Assembly: GCF_900015215.1 (NCBI RefSeq)
Contig: NZ_LN555523.1
Span: 1,926,381 to 1,990,380, forward strand
Source: Romboutsia ilealis
GTDB taxonomy: Bacteria > Bacillota > Clostridia > Peptostreptococcales > Peptostreptococcaceae
Reading direction: 5' to 3'
DNA length: 64,000 nucleotides
Of this stretch, positions 28,048-37,165 are shown one piece after another. The notes beneath the pieces are model-generated. The model made no database searches. It had not been told where the DNA came from and saw only the letters and a list, made by a program, of their open reading frames with translations. The position numbers were made by a program, and so were the translations under genes. Each line of letters begins with the position of its first letter. The stretch's first letter is position 1.

Positions 28048-29376
28048 TTATTTCAAAATTTTATCTATAAAGTCTTTACCTTCATTTAAACAAGGTACAA
28101 CTTCAATTTCCATAATATTACTTATTTCTTCTAATGTTATATTATCTAAGAATATTTCTTCATCAGCTTTTAACATACTTCTTGGTATATATAGTGTTTC
28201 GCCTAAATCTTTATCCTTTAGCTGATCTATTATATCTGTTGCTGTTACAAGACCTGAAACAGTTATTGTATCTCCAAAGAAGTTGTTTATTATTTTATAA
28301 ACATCTATCTGTACATTAGGGCATTTTTCCATTATACATTTTGCCATTTCGCACATAAATTCATATGCTGAATGACCTGTAGCAATAGATACCTTCTTTA
28401 TTTTAGATTTATAGTATTCTGATAAATTTTCTAAGTAATCCTCTATTTCTCTTTCAAATTTACTTATCATACCTACTCCGTTTTCAAATTGTATAAATCC
28501 TTCATATTCATCATAGTTTAATAACTTTCGATTTGCCATTATATAAAACTCATCTGATAAAAATATAAATCTAGTTCCTAATTCTTTAAGATATTTATGA
28601 TGTAGCTTTTCTACTTGATCAATTGTTTCTCCTGCAGTTTGTTTATTAAATATTTCTAAATTAGGTAAATGATCTCTATGTTTAGTTATACCTACTGGGA
28701 CAGCAGCCACACTGTTTACATAAGGATATAATTTAGCTAAATCAGATACCGTTCTTTCTAATTCTTTTTTATCATTGTATCCTGGACATAAAACAATCTG
28801 ACAATTCATCTGAATTTGAGCTTCTGCTAATCTCTCCATTATGCTATATAAGTTGCCTGCAAACTTATTCTTTATCATAGTTTTTCTAAGCTCAGGATTC
28901 GTTGTATGAACTGATATATTTATAGGGCTTATTCTATATTTTATTATATTATTTATATCTTCTTCACTCATATTAGTAAGAGTTACAAAGTTTCCTTGTA
29001 AAAATGAAAGTCTTGAATCATCATCTTTAAAATAAAGAGTCTCTCTCATCCCTTTAGGCAATTGATCTATAAAACAAAATACACATTTATTTCTACAACT
29101 TTTAGCTTTATCTATTATTGGATTTGTAAATTCAATTCCCAAATCATCATCATAATCTTTTTCGATTTCATATATGTACACTTCTCTATTTTGCTTCTGT
29201 ATTTCTAATTCTAGGTATTCATCACTTAGTAAGAATCTGTATTCTATTATGTCATGTATAGGTTCCCCATTTATAGAAATAAGTAAATCACCAACTTCTA
29301 TTCCTAACTCATCTGCAATACTATCTTTATATACTTTACTTATTATATTATTTGTATTTTTTACGTTTACTTCCAT
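28048..29376 (-). CDS. DUF512 / PDZ-containing putative radical SAM protein
   Basis: A 442-residue conserved protein of unknown function. Residues 1-70 form a PDZ-like domain (DELGIEVGDLLISINGEPI). A CRNKCVFCF cluster follows, with Cys94, Cys98 and Cys101 in the CxxxCxxC spacing of radical SAM iron-sulfur proteins, then a TIM-barrel-like region and the C-terminal DUF512 domain. The substrate is unknown. It lies 14 nt upstream of der in the same direction, an association seen in many clostridia. Confidence 0.85.
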   Translation of the reverse strand: MEVNVKNTNNIISKVYKDSIADELGIEVGDLLISINGEPIHDIIEYRFLLSDEYLELEIQKQNREVYIYEIEKDYDDDLGIEFTNPIIDKAKSCRNKCVFCFIDQLPKGMRETLYFKDDDSRLSFLQGNFVTLTNMSEEDINNIIKYRISPINISVHTTNPELRKTMIKNKFAGNLYSIMERLAEAQIQMNCQIVLCPGYNDKKELERTVSDLAKLYPYVNSVAAVPVGITKHRDHLPNLEIFNKQTAGETIDQVEKLHHKYLKELGTRFIFLSDEFYIMANRKLLNYDEYEGFIQFENGVGMISKFEREIEDYLENLSEYYKSKIKKVSIATGHSAYEFMCEMAKCIMEKCPNVQIDVYKIINNFFGDTITVSGLVTATDIIDQLKDKDLGETLYIPRSMLKADEEIFLDNITLEEISNIMEIEVVPCLNEGKDFIDKILK

Positions 29377-29507
29377 TTATAGCCACCACTTTTCTTTTGA
29401 AAAAATTTATTTTTATAAATTAAGTTATAAAATTGCATCCGTTTCTTTAATCGTCACATTATAATAACATGTTTTATTAAATCACGTCAATATTTGCCAG
29501 ATTATAA

Positions 29508-29527
29508 AAGGTACCATCTGGTACCTT
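29508..29527 (-). terminator. Terminator after the YIEGIA gene cluster
   Basis: AAGGTACCA paired with TGGTACCTT around a 2-nt loop, followed by TTTTA on the minus strand, directly after the small capping-type gene. Confidence 0.75.
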
Positions 29528-29728
29528 CTAATGTTTAACTATAATTAAGGTTTCCTTATCGATAGCATGAACCATTCCACCAACACTTTTTGCCATTAAC
29601 ATAGCTTTATTTTGCAAATCTTTATTATCATTTGCATAAATTATAGGACATCCTCCAACTGGTTTCATATTTTTATCAGTTGTAATTATACCAAGAGTAT
29701 AATCAGTTATACCTATGTTCATTCCCAT
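29528..29728 (-). CDS. Small partner protein of YIEGIA proteins
   Basis: A 66-residue soluble protein (ITDYTLGIITTDKNMKPVGGCPIIYAND) located 2 nt after the second YIEGIA gene. In clostridial genomes a small protein in this position is named capping complex subunit for YIEGIA; I rely on memory for that name. No catalytic motif is visible. The tight spacing suggests it is made together with the two membrane proteins upstream and could form a complex with them. Confidence 0.65.
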   Translation of the reverse strand: MGMNIGITDYTLGIITTDKNMKPVGGCPIIYANDNKDLQNKAMLMAKSVGGMVHAIDKETLIIVKH

Positions 29729-29730
29729 TC

Positions 29731-30663
29731 CTATACACTTCCCTTCTTATCTATTTTATAATTTTTTAATGATACATTTTTACCCTTTGCACTAGATAAA
29801 ATAGGACATGATTTAACTGCATCTATCAACTTATTTATATCTTTATCTACTGGAACAACAGCTATTACAAGACTACCATTATTTAGATTTATTCTTGGCA
29901 ATGGATAAAAAGCTGGTTCATCTTCTTCTCTTAATATTCCTATTCTAGAATATATATTATATATAATAGCTTGACGTTGACCAGGATCATATATAGTTCC
30001 TGCATTAGCATAACTATTATCCTTCGGTATTATTTCTATTCCTAATCCCTGAGATAAATATTTCTCTCTATCTTTTTCTAATCCTATATTAGTTATACCC
30101 TTTAATTCTCCTACTTGCATAATGCATTCATCTACAAAACTAATTTTAGAAGGTACTACATCTGCTATATCACCAATACTTTGTCTTGTAAGCAGCTTTT
30201 TAAGTATAAATGCTAAAGCTAATCCACATATAGAGCTAATTATAATTGATAGAGTATCTCCTAATTTAAATTCGCTTGATACTATATAATAAATCCCTAC
30301 TGTAAGAAATGAAGTTATTATACAAGTATAATTTCTAACTTCATATGTTCTAGCTATTTCTTCTATAAAAGCATTTCCTCTTTGTATTAGTTGCATATCT
30401 TCTAAATTTTGCAAAGTATCTCTTCTATTATCTCTTACTTGCCTAAATTGCTGTGCTGCTAAAGATAAGAACGTAATAGATGTATACGAACGTTCTATAA
30501 GCGCAGGTACTAATAAAGAGCCTAAAGCCGATGCTACAAATGCTAAAACTAATTGGGATAGTAAAATATTTGGTTCTGTTGGATATTGTTTTTGATCTAA
30601 ATGTAACATAATTAGTCTCGATAATATTCCAATAATAATTCCTATAAAAAATATCTTATCCAT
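29731..30663 (-). CDS. YIEGIA family membrane protein (second copy)
   Basis: A 310-residue membrane protein. The family motif appears as FIEEIARTYEVRNY. Hydrophobic segments lie at about 1-18, 38-60, 112-130 and 138-158; the C-terminal half is soluble with SIGDIADVVPSKISF and DPGQRQAIIYNIYSRIGI. It shares both blocks and its exact length with the gene directly upstream, so the two are a tandem duplication. No biochemical function is known to me. The setting near spoIVA and der is conserved in spore formers. Confidence 0.75.
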   Translation of the reverse strand: MDKIFFIGIIIGILSRLIMLHLDQKQYPTEPNILLSQLVLAFVASALGSLLVPALIERSYTSITFLSLAAQQFRQVRDNRRDTLQNLEDMQLIQRGNAFIEEIARTYEVRNYTCIITSFLTVGIYYIVSSEFKLGDTLSIIISSICGLALAFILKKLLTRQSIGDIADVVPSKISFVDECIMQVGELKGITNIGLEKDREKYLSQGLGIEIIPKDNSYANAGTIYDPGQRQAIIYNIYSRIGILREEDEPAFYPLPRINLNNGSLVIAVVPVDKDINKLIDAVKSCPILSSAKGKNVSLKNYKIDKKGSV

Positions 30664-30677
30664 TTTATCACCTCACT

Positions 30678-31610
30678 TTATAATTTTTCACCACTATATG
30701 CACTTTGTTTTCCCTTTGATACTTCTAATATCGGTGTACTTTTCACTACCTTTATTAATTCATCCATATCTTTAACAAGTGGTAAATAAGGAATAACTAC
30801 TGTATTTTTACCTAAGTTGACTTTCGTTGTTGCTAATAAATCTTTTTCATCTATATCTTTATTTATCCCAAAATGAATAAATAAATTATGAAGCACTGCT
30901 TGTCTCTGACCTAAGTCACTAATAATTCCATAGGACTTCATATTTTTAGGTATAATCTCTATTGCAATAGCTTCTTGTAAATATTTACTTCTAGTATCCT
31001 CTAAACCTATATTTTCTATAAATACGTCATTAACTTTAAGTATCGGGCCATCAAAATTGATCTTAGCCTCAACTACATCGGCTATATCTCCTATACTACT
31101 TCTTCTTAAAAATCTTTTAAAAATAAGTCCTACTATAGCACCACCTATTGCTGCTAAAATGGTACATGGTAAAAATCCAAATTTATACGCTCTAGCAAAA
31201 TATATATATATAATCGAAGCAACTAATGCTGAAAATAGACTTATATAACTTCTACTTTCATATGTAGATGATATTTCTTCTATATATGCTGCACCTTTAG
31301 GCACTACCTCTGTATTATCAATATTTTCTATTGTAATCCTTTCTTCTTGCGATAAACCTTGAAATTGTTGTATTGCTACGGCAAAAAATGTTAATGCTGA
31401 AAATTCTTTATCTATAAGGGCTGGAAATGCAATTGCACCCAAAGATGCTGATAATCCAGATATTATTATCTGTTCTAAATAATCTTGAGGTCTAGATGGA
31501 TACTGCTTATCTGTTACCCTTAGTACAAAACCTCTACATAGTACTCCTATAAATAAAGCTACTATAAATGCGCGCCTAAACAAATCATCTGCTATAAGAC
31601 TTTCATTCAT
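30678..31610 (-). CDS. YIEGIA family membrane protein (first copy)
   Basis: Paralogue of the following gene, also 310 residues when started at the ATG at 31610 (9 nt after AAGGAG; an in-frame TTG three codons earlier is too close to that site). The family motif is AAYIEEISSTYESRSY; SSIGDIADVVEAKINF and DLGQRQAVLHNLFIHFGI match the second copy block by block. Several N-terminal membrane helices and a soluble C-terminal half are predicted. Function unknown. Confidence 0.75.
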   Translation of the reverse strand: MNESLIADDLFRRAFIVALFIGVLCRGFVLRVTDKQYPSRPQDYLEQIIISGLSASLGAIAFPALIDKEFSALTFFAVAIQQFQGLSQEERITIENIDNTEVVPKGAAYIEEISSTYESRSYISLFSALVASIIYIYFARAYKFGFLPCTILAAIGGAIVGLIFKRFLRRSSIGDIADVVEAKINFDGPILKVNDVFIENIGLEDTRSKYLQEAIAIEIIPKNMKSYGIISDLGQRQAVLHNLFIHFGINKDIDEKDLLATTKVNLGKNTVVIPYLPLVKDMDELIKVVKSTPILEVSKGKQSAYSGEKL

Positions 31611-31680
31611 CTGTATCAACTCCTTTTATTTCTAAATTACTAATATAAAATTTGTAATTAAAGTTAGTTTGCACAAAAAT

Positions 31681-31712
31681 AAAAAAAAATTTCCTCTATT
31701 TTAAGGAAATTT
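31681..31712 (-). terminator. Terminator of the two-component operon
   Basis: AAATTTCC paired with GGAAATTT; T-run on the minus strand; overlaps the stop codon of the kinase gene. Confidence 0.8.
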
Positions 31713-32978
31713 TTTTGGAATAGTAATAATAAATTCACTACCTTGTCCTAATTCACTTTTTACATTTATAGTTCCATCTAAACTCTTTACTATATGCTTT
31801 ATTATAGCTAAGCCTAAACCAGTACCACCTACATCTCTACTTCTAGCTTTATCTACTCTATAAAATCTTTCAAATATTCTATTTATATCCTCTTTAGGTA
31901 TACCTATTCCATTATCGCCTACTTTTATTACTAAATTATTTTTATCATAATAAACCTCTACATATACATTGTTATTCTCTGGTGTATATTTAATGGCATT
32001 ATCAATTAAATTTAAAAATATTTGCTTTATATAATCTCGATTGGATAGTATTGATATACTTTGATCACTAAATTTATAGCTTACATTTATATTTTTAGAT
32101 TTAGCGAAATAATCTGTCATTTCGTATACTTCCATAAAAATTTCATATATATTCACTAATTCTAACGATTTAGTTTCATTCTTCTCTATAAATGATAATA
32201 ATAATATATCATCTATAAGCCTTTTTAACCTATCCGATTCACTTTCAATTATTCCTAGAAACCTATTTCTAGTTGCTACATCTATATTTTCATTTAACTT
32301 CAAAGTTTCTACAAATCCACTTATAGATGTAAGAGGTGTTTTTAATTCATGACTTACATTAGCAACAAAATCAGTTCTCATATTTTCTAATTTAACTTTT
32401 TCAGTTATATCTTTAATATTTATAATTGAACCAATTATTACGTTATTCATATCTTGTAGATATATTGGGTCTAAATTTATACTATATACTATTTCATCAT
32501 CAGTTGTAATTTCTACATATTTACTTTCTTTAGATCCCTTAAATAAAGCAATTTCTTTTAGTAAACTTGATTCCTGTATTATAATATTTATATTTTTTCC
32601 CTCTATAATTTTATCTTCATTGCACTTTAATATACTTTTAGCTTCATCATTTATAAGCATTATATTACCATCAATATCAACGGCTAAAATTCCATGAGAT
32701 ATACTTTTTAATATCGATGTCATTTGAAGGTGATTATATTCTACTTCTTCAATTTTACTATTCATTATATCTATCATGTCATTAAAGTTTTTGCTTAATT
32801 CTCCAAGTTCACCTCTTACATCTATATTTAGACGAGAATGAAATTCTCTATTGCTTATATTCTTAGATGTTTTTATAAATGCTTTTAAATAATTTCTAAG
32901 CCTTATATTGTATCTAATACATATTATTGATACTGTAGATGATATTAGCGTTATAAAAACTAATACAATATTATCCAT
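31701..32978 (-). CDS. PhoR/WalK-type sensor histidine kinase with one membrane helix
   Basis: The 425 residues comprise a single N-terminal membrane helix (about 4-22), a HAMP-like segment (25-80), a PAS domain (about 85-195), the HisKA domain with phospho-accepting His210 in FVANVSHELKTPLTSISGF and the HATPase domain with NLIDNAIKYTPE, VGDNGIGIPKED and GGTGLGLAI. PhoR and WalK usually have two membrane helices around an external domain; here that domain is absent, so the signal is probably sensed at the PAS domain or in the membrane. It is 18 nt downstream of its response regulator gene. Confidence 0.9.
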   Translation of the reverse strand: MDNIVLVFITLISSTVSIICIRYNIRLRNYLKAFIKTSKNISNREFHSRLNIDVRGELGELSKNFNDMIDIMNSKIEEVEYNHLQMTSILKSISHGILAVDIDGNIMLINDEAKSILKCNEDKIIEGKNINIIIQESSLLKEIALFKGSKESKYVEITTDDEIVYSINLDPIYLQDMNNVIIGSIINIKDITEKVKLENMRTDFVANVSHELKTPLTSISGFVETLKLNENIDVATRNRFLGIIESESDRLKRLIDDILLLSFIEKNETKSLELVNIYEIFMEVYEMTDYFAKSKNINVSYKFSDQSISILSNRDYIKQIFLNLIDNAIKYTPENNNVYVEVYYDKNNLVIKVGDNGIGIPKEDINRIFERFYRVDKARSRDVGGTGLGLAIIKHIVKSLDGTINVKSELGQGSEFIITIPKKFP

Positions 32979-32996
32979 AAAGTTATCTCCTAACTT

Positions 32997-33686
32997 TTAA
33001 TCTATCTTATATCCTACTCCTCTTATAGTTTGTATATATTTTTCTGATGAATCGTCTCCTTCTATTTTCTTTCTTAAATATCTAATATGAACATCTACGG
33101 TTCTAGTTTCACCATAATAGTCATACCCCCATATTTTATCTAAAAGATAATTTCTTGAAAGTACTTTGCCTTTATTTTCAAGCAAAAGCTTTAAAAGTTC
33201 AAATTCTTTAAGAGTTAAATCAACTTTTTCATTTCCTTTAAAAACCTCATGTTTAAGAAGATTTACATTTAAATTCCCTACAGTTAAAATATTGTCAATA
33301 TTTTCTTTATTTATATTATATCGTCTAAGTACAGAACTTACTCTAGCTAATAGTTCTTTTATACTAAATGGCTTTGTTATATAATCATCTGCACCTAATT
33401 CTAATCCTTCTATTTTGTCACTTTCCATATTCTTAGCAGTCAGCATTATAACTGGTATATCAGATAAAGATTTTTCGCTTCTTATCTTCTTTAGCATATC
33501 TATACCACTTATATTCGGTAACATCCAATCTAGAAGAACCAAATGTGGTATATTCTCTTTTATTTTAAGATATCCATCTAGTCCATCATACGCAATATCT
33601 ACTTCATATCCTGATGTTTCTAAATTAAATTTAATAAGTTCTACTATATGAATTTCGTCATCTATAATAAGGATTTTAGGCTTCAT
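32997..33686 (-). CDS. OmpR/PhoB-family response regulator
   Basis: The 229 residues have a receiver domain with phosphorylated Asp53 (LLDWMLP) and the conserved Thr and Lys (MLTAK, DDYITKPFS), and a C-terminal winged helix of the OmpR/PhoB class (VDLTLKEFELLKLLLENKGKVLSR split; ETRTVDVHIRYLRKKI). It is the partner of the adjacent kinase. The target genes cannot be read from the sequence; PhoP and WalR are the nearest named types. Confidence 0.92.
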   Translation of the reverse strand: MKPKILIIDDEIHIVELIKFNLETSGYEVDIAYDGLDGYLKIKENIPHLVLLDWMLPNISGIDMLKKIRSEKSLSDIPVIMLTAKNMESDKIEGLELGADDYITKPFSIKELLARVSSVLRRYNINKENIDNILTVGNLNVNLLKHEVFKGNEKVDLTLKEFELLKLLLENKGKVLSRNYLLDKIWGYDYYGETRTVDVHIRYLRKKIEGDDSSEKYIQTIRGVGYKID

Positions 33687-33702
33687 TATTATATATCCTC
33701 CT

Positions 33703-34413
33703 TTATTTTATCTGCAGTATAGTACCTATTCTTTCTAGAGTTTGGTTATGTTTTCTATAAGAATGGAATTTATCACTATTACAACTAGTACATAATTTTA
33801 GATTTATTATATTTTCATCCTTAACTCCACATTCCCTTAATATATACTCATTAACTTTCCATAAATCTAATTTATATCTACCTTCTTCTATTGTATAAAA
33901 TTTTTCTGTACTATTTGTAAAATTCATGTTAAATTTTTCAACTAAATCTTTAGATACTTCATAACAACAAGGACCTATAGACGGACCTATAACACATACT
34001 AAATCTTCAGGATTCGTATTATAATTATCTATCATTTTCTCTATAGTTTTTTTAGCTATTACATCATAAGTCCCTCTCCATCCAGCATGAGCTAGGGCGA
34101 TAGCTTTATTCTTTTTATCTATTATAGCTATCGGCACACAATCAGCTGTAAATATTAATAAAGGTACATTAGATAAATTTGTTATTAATGCATCTCCCTC
34201 CTCTTTTTGTCCTATATTATTTTTATCTATTTTATTAACTATATTTGAATGTATCTGAATATTACTAGTTAGGTTTTCTATATTAAAATTTCCGTCTTTA
34301 CAAACTACTTTCATATCTTCTCTAGATTTTGAATCTACATTACTAAGCGTTATAGCTAAGTTAACAAAATCTATATTATCATTAATTTGTTGCACTGTTA
34401 TATAATTTTTCAT
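33703..34413 (-). CDS. pgeF: Peptidoglycan editing factor PgeF (laccase-domain, YfiH/YlmD)
   Basis: PgeF-family proteins (formerly polyphenol oxidase/laccase domain, YlmD) remove wrong residues from cytoplasmic peptidoglycan precursors; related proteins act on purine nucleosides. The 236 residues have the metal triad residues His55, Cys92 (FTADCVP) and His109 (LAHAGWRGT), and the GPSIGPCCYEV and LCTSCNSDKFHSYRK blocks. It starts 2 nt after nrdR. Confidence 0.92.
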   Translation of the reverse strand: MKNYITVQQINDNIDFVNLAITLSNVDSKSREDMKVVCKDGNFNIENLTSNIQIHSNIVNKIDKNNIGQKEEGDALITNLSNVPLLIFTADCVPIAIIDKKNKAIALAHAGWRGTYDVIAKKTIEKMIDNYNTNPEDLVCVIGPSIGPCCYEVSKDLVEKFNMNFTNSTEKFYTIEEGRYKLDLWKVNEYILRECGVKDENIINLKLCTSCNSDKFHSYRKHNQTLERIGTILQIK

Positions 34414-34414
34414 A

Positions 34415-34873
34415 TTAGTCTTCTCTTTCCATAAGTATATTTTTTAATTCTGTCACAAAAGTATTTATATCTTTAAATTGTCTATAAACAGATGCAAATC
34501 TTACATATGCTACTTCATCTACATCTTTTAATTTATCCATTACCATTTCTCCAATTTTTTCAGTCTCTATTTCTGAAATATAATACTTGTTTATTTCATT
34601 TTCAATAAACGCTACTATTTCTTCAATTTGTTCAACTGAAACAGGTCTTTTTTCACAAGATTTTAGTATCCCATATTTTATCTTATCTCCATCAAAGTAT
34701 TCTCTCGTATTATCTTTTTTTATTACCATAATAGGTGTTGTTTCTATTTTTTCATAAGTTGTAAATCTTTTCTTACATGCCTCACATTCTCTTCTTCTTC
34801 TTATAGATTTTGAATCCGTATGTCTAGAATCCATTACCTTACATTCTTTATGATTACAATAAGGGCATTGCAT
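34415..34873 (-). CDS. nrdR: Transcriptional repressor NrdR
   Basis: NrdR represses ribonucleotide reductase genes in response to the ATP/dATP balance. The 152 residues have the zinc ribbon MQCPYC...[16 protein letters not shown] (Cys 3, 6, 30, 33) and an ATP-cone domain (about 48-136) with [14 protein letters not shown]. No nrd gene is in this window, so its target lies elsewhere. AGGAGG precedes the ATG. Confidence 0.97.
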   Translation of the reverse strand: MQCPYCNHKECKVMDSRHTDSKSIRRRRECEACKKRFTTYEKIETTPIMVIKKDNTREYFDGDKIKYGILKSCEKRPVSVEQIEEIVAFIENEINKYYISEIETEKIGEMVMDKLKDVDEVAYVRFASVYRQFKDINTFVTELKNILMERED

Positions 34874-34892
34874 CTTTATTCCTCCTTTGTCG

Positions 34893-35156
34893 CTATATAT
34901 TAAATTCGTCTAAATTAAATTCTGATCCTATATTTACTATTATAGTATCACATCCTATCTTTAGTATATCATTCCAAGATATTGCTTCTTCTTCATATCC
35001 TCTAGAAAAAAAACCTCGTCCACTATCTCCAGATATAGAAAATGATATTACCTTGCCTTCATTAACATCCATATCTATATCAGTTATAAACCCCATTCTT
35101 TTTCCATTTTTTACATTAATTATTTCCTTTTCCATTATATCAGATACTCTTATCAT
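34893..35156 (-). CDS. YlmC/YmxH family PRC-barrel protein
   Basis: An 87-residue single PRC-barrel domain protein: [21 protein letters not shown] (split), [16 protein letters not shown] and [17 protein letters not shown]. The family is common near sigG, nrdR and sporulation genes in Firmicutes and has no firm function. The frame is open 27 codons further upstream, but GAGAGGAG lies 7 nt before the ATG at 35156, which sets the start. Confidence 0.85.
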   Translation of the reverse strand: MIRVSDIMEKEIINVKNGKRMGFITDIDMDVNEGKVISFSISGDSGRGFFSRGYEEEAISWNDILKIGCDTIIVNIGSEFNLDEFNI

Positions 35157-35211
35157 ATTATATCTCCTCTCAATAAAAAATATATTTATAAAAATAATTA
35201 TGAACTTGGAC

Positions 35212-35242
35212 AAAAAAAAATGACCTATATTGGTCATTTTTT
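35212..35242 (-). terminator. Terminator of the GGDEF/HD-GYP gene
   Basis: AAAAAATGACC paired with GGTCATTTTTT around a 6-nt loop; T-run on the minus strand, overlapping the stop codon. Confidence 0.85.
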
Positions 35243-36914
35243 AAAACTTATCTTTATACTTATCAAGCATCTCAATAAATTTTTCAACTAAATCTGGATC
35301 AAATTGTGTCCCTGCATTATCTCTTAACTCTTTAATCCCTTCTTCTTGAGTCTTTACTTTATTGTAAGGTCTATTAGAAGTCATAGCATCAAAGCTATCT
35401 GCTATTGTAAGCATCCTAGATAAATAAGGTATTTCTGTTGCTTTTAACCCACTTGGATATCCTTTACCATCGTACCTCTCATGATGGTGTTTTATTATTG
35501 GTTGAAATTCATCAAGTTGTTTTATACTTTTTATCAAATCAACACCTGTTTGAGGATGCTTAATAAACATCTGCCTCTCTGCTTCTGTCAATTTTTCTTT
35601 TTTATTTAAGACATCATCAGGTATTTCTAACTTTCCTATATCATGAAGATATGCTGATACTTGTAGGCTAATTTTTTCTTTTTTAGTTAAATTTAAATAT
35701 TCACCAAAATACTTAGCATATATAACTACGCTCTCTGTGTGTCTATATGTATATCTATCTTTTTTATTTATCATATTCATAAAAGCTTTTATGAACTTAA
35801 CAACATCCTTATCTATCTCCATGTTTTCATATAAATCATCTAATATACCACGATATAATTCAACTCTATTTCTATTAAACGATTTTGCTCTATATAATGC
35901 ATCATCTGCAGTATTTATTAGCTGATGTTTACTTATAGCTCTTTTAGGGTATGATGATATACCTATAGATATAGTTATATTTTTATCTGGCTGATTTTCT
36001 TGACCTTTAAAATCAGTATTTTGTATAGATGCCCTAATTCTCTCACCGATTTTTACAGCATCATGTTCTGTAGTATTTGGAAGTATAGCTGCAAATTCTT
36101 CGCCGCCATATCTTGCTACAGCATCAGTGCTTCTAATACAACTTTTCATTATTTGACCAATTTCTTTAAGAATTAAATCTCCAGCTTGATGACCATTAAC
36201 GTCATTAAAATTTTTAAAATAATCTATATCCATAAATAACAATGATACCTCTTGTTTTTCTTTATCTGCGTTATTAATAGCTTTTTGTAAAAACTCTTGA
36301 AAATATCTATGATTATATAATCCTGTAAGTTCATCTATATTGGCTAGATTTTTTAGTTCTTTACTATGCTCTCTTTCTATATCTACATACATACCTAATA
36401 TAAATGCAGTTACAAATAATGCACTAAATAAGATTAAATCTTTTTCAAAATATCCACTCAAGAGTTGTTTATTTGATCCTATTGATAAAAAGTCAATAGC
36501 TAATATTATAATCATGGATATAGTTGCTATTCCTAAACTATAATTTCTACCAAATTGTATAGCACCTATTAATACTATAAAAATTCCAAGTAATTTATAT
36601 CCACTATCTTGTAATCCCGTAGTCATAATCGTCAGGATAAAAACACATAACATAATCGTTGTTTCTATATAATCAGCTATCTTAGGACATTTGTCTATTC
36701 TACCTCTTATATAAACCACTATCCAAGAAAAATAAGCTAATACAGCAACTAATATTATACTAAATACAATAGGCACTAATACAACATTTATAATTTCTTT
36801 CTTAAAATTATATGCACTTGATATAGCTATCATACTTAGTGCTATATATATAATTTTTAATATTACAATTATCTCAAATACTTGTTTATTTCTTTTCTGT
36901 TCAAAACTACTCAT
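35241..36914 (-). CDS. Membrane GGDEF / HD-GYP bifunctional cyclic-di-GMP enzyme
   Basis: A 557-residue protein with six predicted membrane helices (about 13-35, 41-66, 84-100, 107-124, 127-147, 158-177), a GGDEF domain (190-355) and an HD-GYP domain (375-550). The cyclase signature is GGEEF (270-274), with the allosteric RxxD site RSTD (261-264) five residues before it. The phosphodiesterase has HD at 424-425 (AYLHDIGK) and HHHERYDGKGYP with GYP at 485-487. Both active sites look intact, so it could make and break cyclic di-GMP. The membrane part has the size of an AgrC sensor domain, and the gene is directly downstream of agrBD beyond a terminator. Confidence 0.93.
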   Translation of the reverse strand: MSSFEQKRNKQVFEIIVILKIIYIALSMIAISSAYNFKKEIINVVLVPIVFSIILVAVLAYFSWIVVYIRGRIDKCPKIADYIETTIMLCVFILTIMTTGLQDSGYKLLGIFIVLIGAIQFGRNYSLGIATISMIIILAIDFLSIGSNKQLLSGYFEKDLILFSALFVTAFILGMYVDIEREHSKELKNLANIDELTGLYNHRYFQEFLQKAINNADKEKQEVSLLFMDIDYFKNFNDVNGHQAGDLILKEIGQIMKSCIRSTDAVARYGGEEFAAILPNTTEHDAVKIGERIRASIQNTDFKGQENQPDKNITISIGISSYPKRAISKHQLINTADDALYRAKSFNRNRVELYRGILDDLYENMEIDKDVVKFIKAFMNMINKKDRYTYRHTESVVIYAKYFGEYLNLTKKEKISLQVSAYLHDIGKLEIPDDVLNKKEKLTEAERQMFIKHPQTGVDLIKSIKQLDEFQPIIKHHHERYDGKGYPSGLKATEIPYLSRMLTIADSFDAMTSNRPYNKVKTQEEGIKELRDNAGTQFDPDLVEKFIEMLDKYKDKF

Positions 36915-36946
36915 ACAATTTCACCTAATTAAGCATTTCCATTAAT

Positions 36947-36984
36947 CAAAAACCATAAGGATATGTATTTCCTTATGGTTTTTT
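36947..36984 (-). terminator. Terminator after agrD
   Basis: An 11-bp perfect stem (AACCATAAGGA with TCCTTATGGTT) with T-runs on both sides, starting 2 nt after the agrD stop codon. It separates the agr cassette from the GGDEF/HD-GYP gene. Confidence 0.85.
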
Positions 36985-36985
36985 A

Positions 36986-37105
36986 CTATTCTTCTCTTAA
37001 TGATTTTGGCATTTCTGGTTCAAAAAATATAAGTGCACAATAAGTTGAAGCTCCTTTAGCTACACCTGATATTAATTCTGATAAAGCGTTAAATAGAAAA
37101 TTCAT
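36986..37105 (-). CDS. agrD: AgrD-like autoinducing peptide precursor
   Basis: A 39-codon gene reading MNFLFNALSELISGVAKGAS followed by TYCALIFFEPEMPKSLREE. It has the AgrD layout: an amphipathic leader (1-16), a core with one cysteine followed by hydrophobic residues (Cys23-Ala-Leu-Ile-Phe), and an acidic C-terminal tail with the EPEMPxSL pattern typical of AgrD. AgrB would cleave after the core and join Cys23 to the residue four further on (Phe27) as a thiolactone. The N-terminal trimming point cannot be told. AGGGGGG lies 7 nt before the ATG. agrB lies 60 nt upstream in the same operon. Confidence 0.88.
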   Translation of the reverse strand: MNFLFNALSELISGVAKGASTYCALIFFEPEMPKSLREE

Positions 37106-37165
37106 TTTTATTCCCCCTATTTTCTTAAATATATATTTTAAAATAATTTAATTATTATTCTAAAA

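Noticed and set aside
31057..31248. 63-codon plus-strand frame
   Set aside because: It is the complement of the first YIEGIA gene and shows no coding features of its own.
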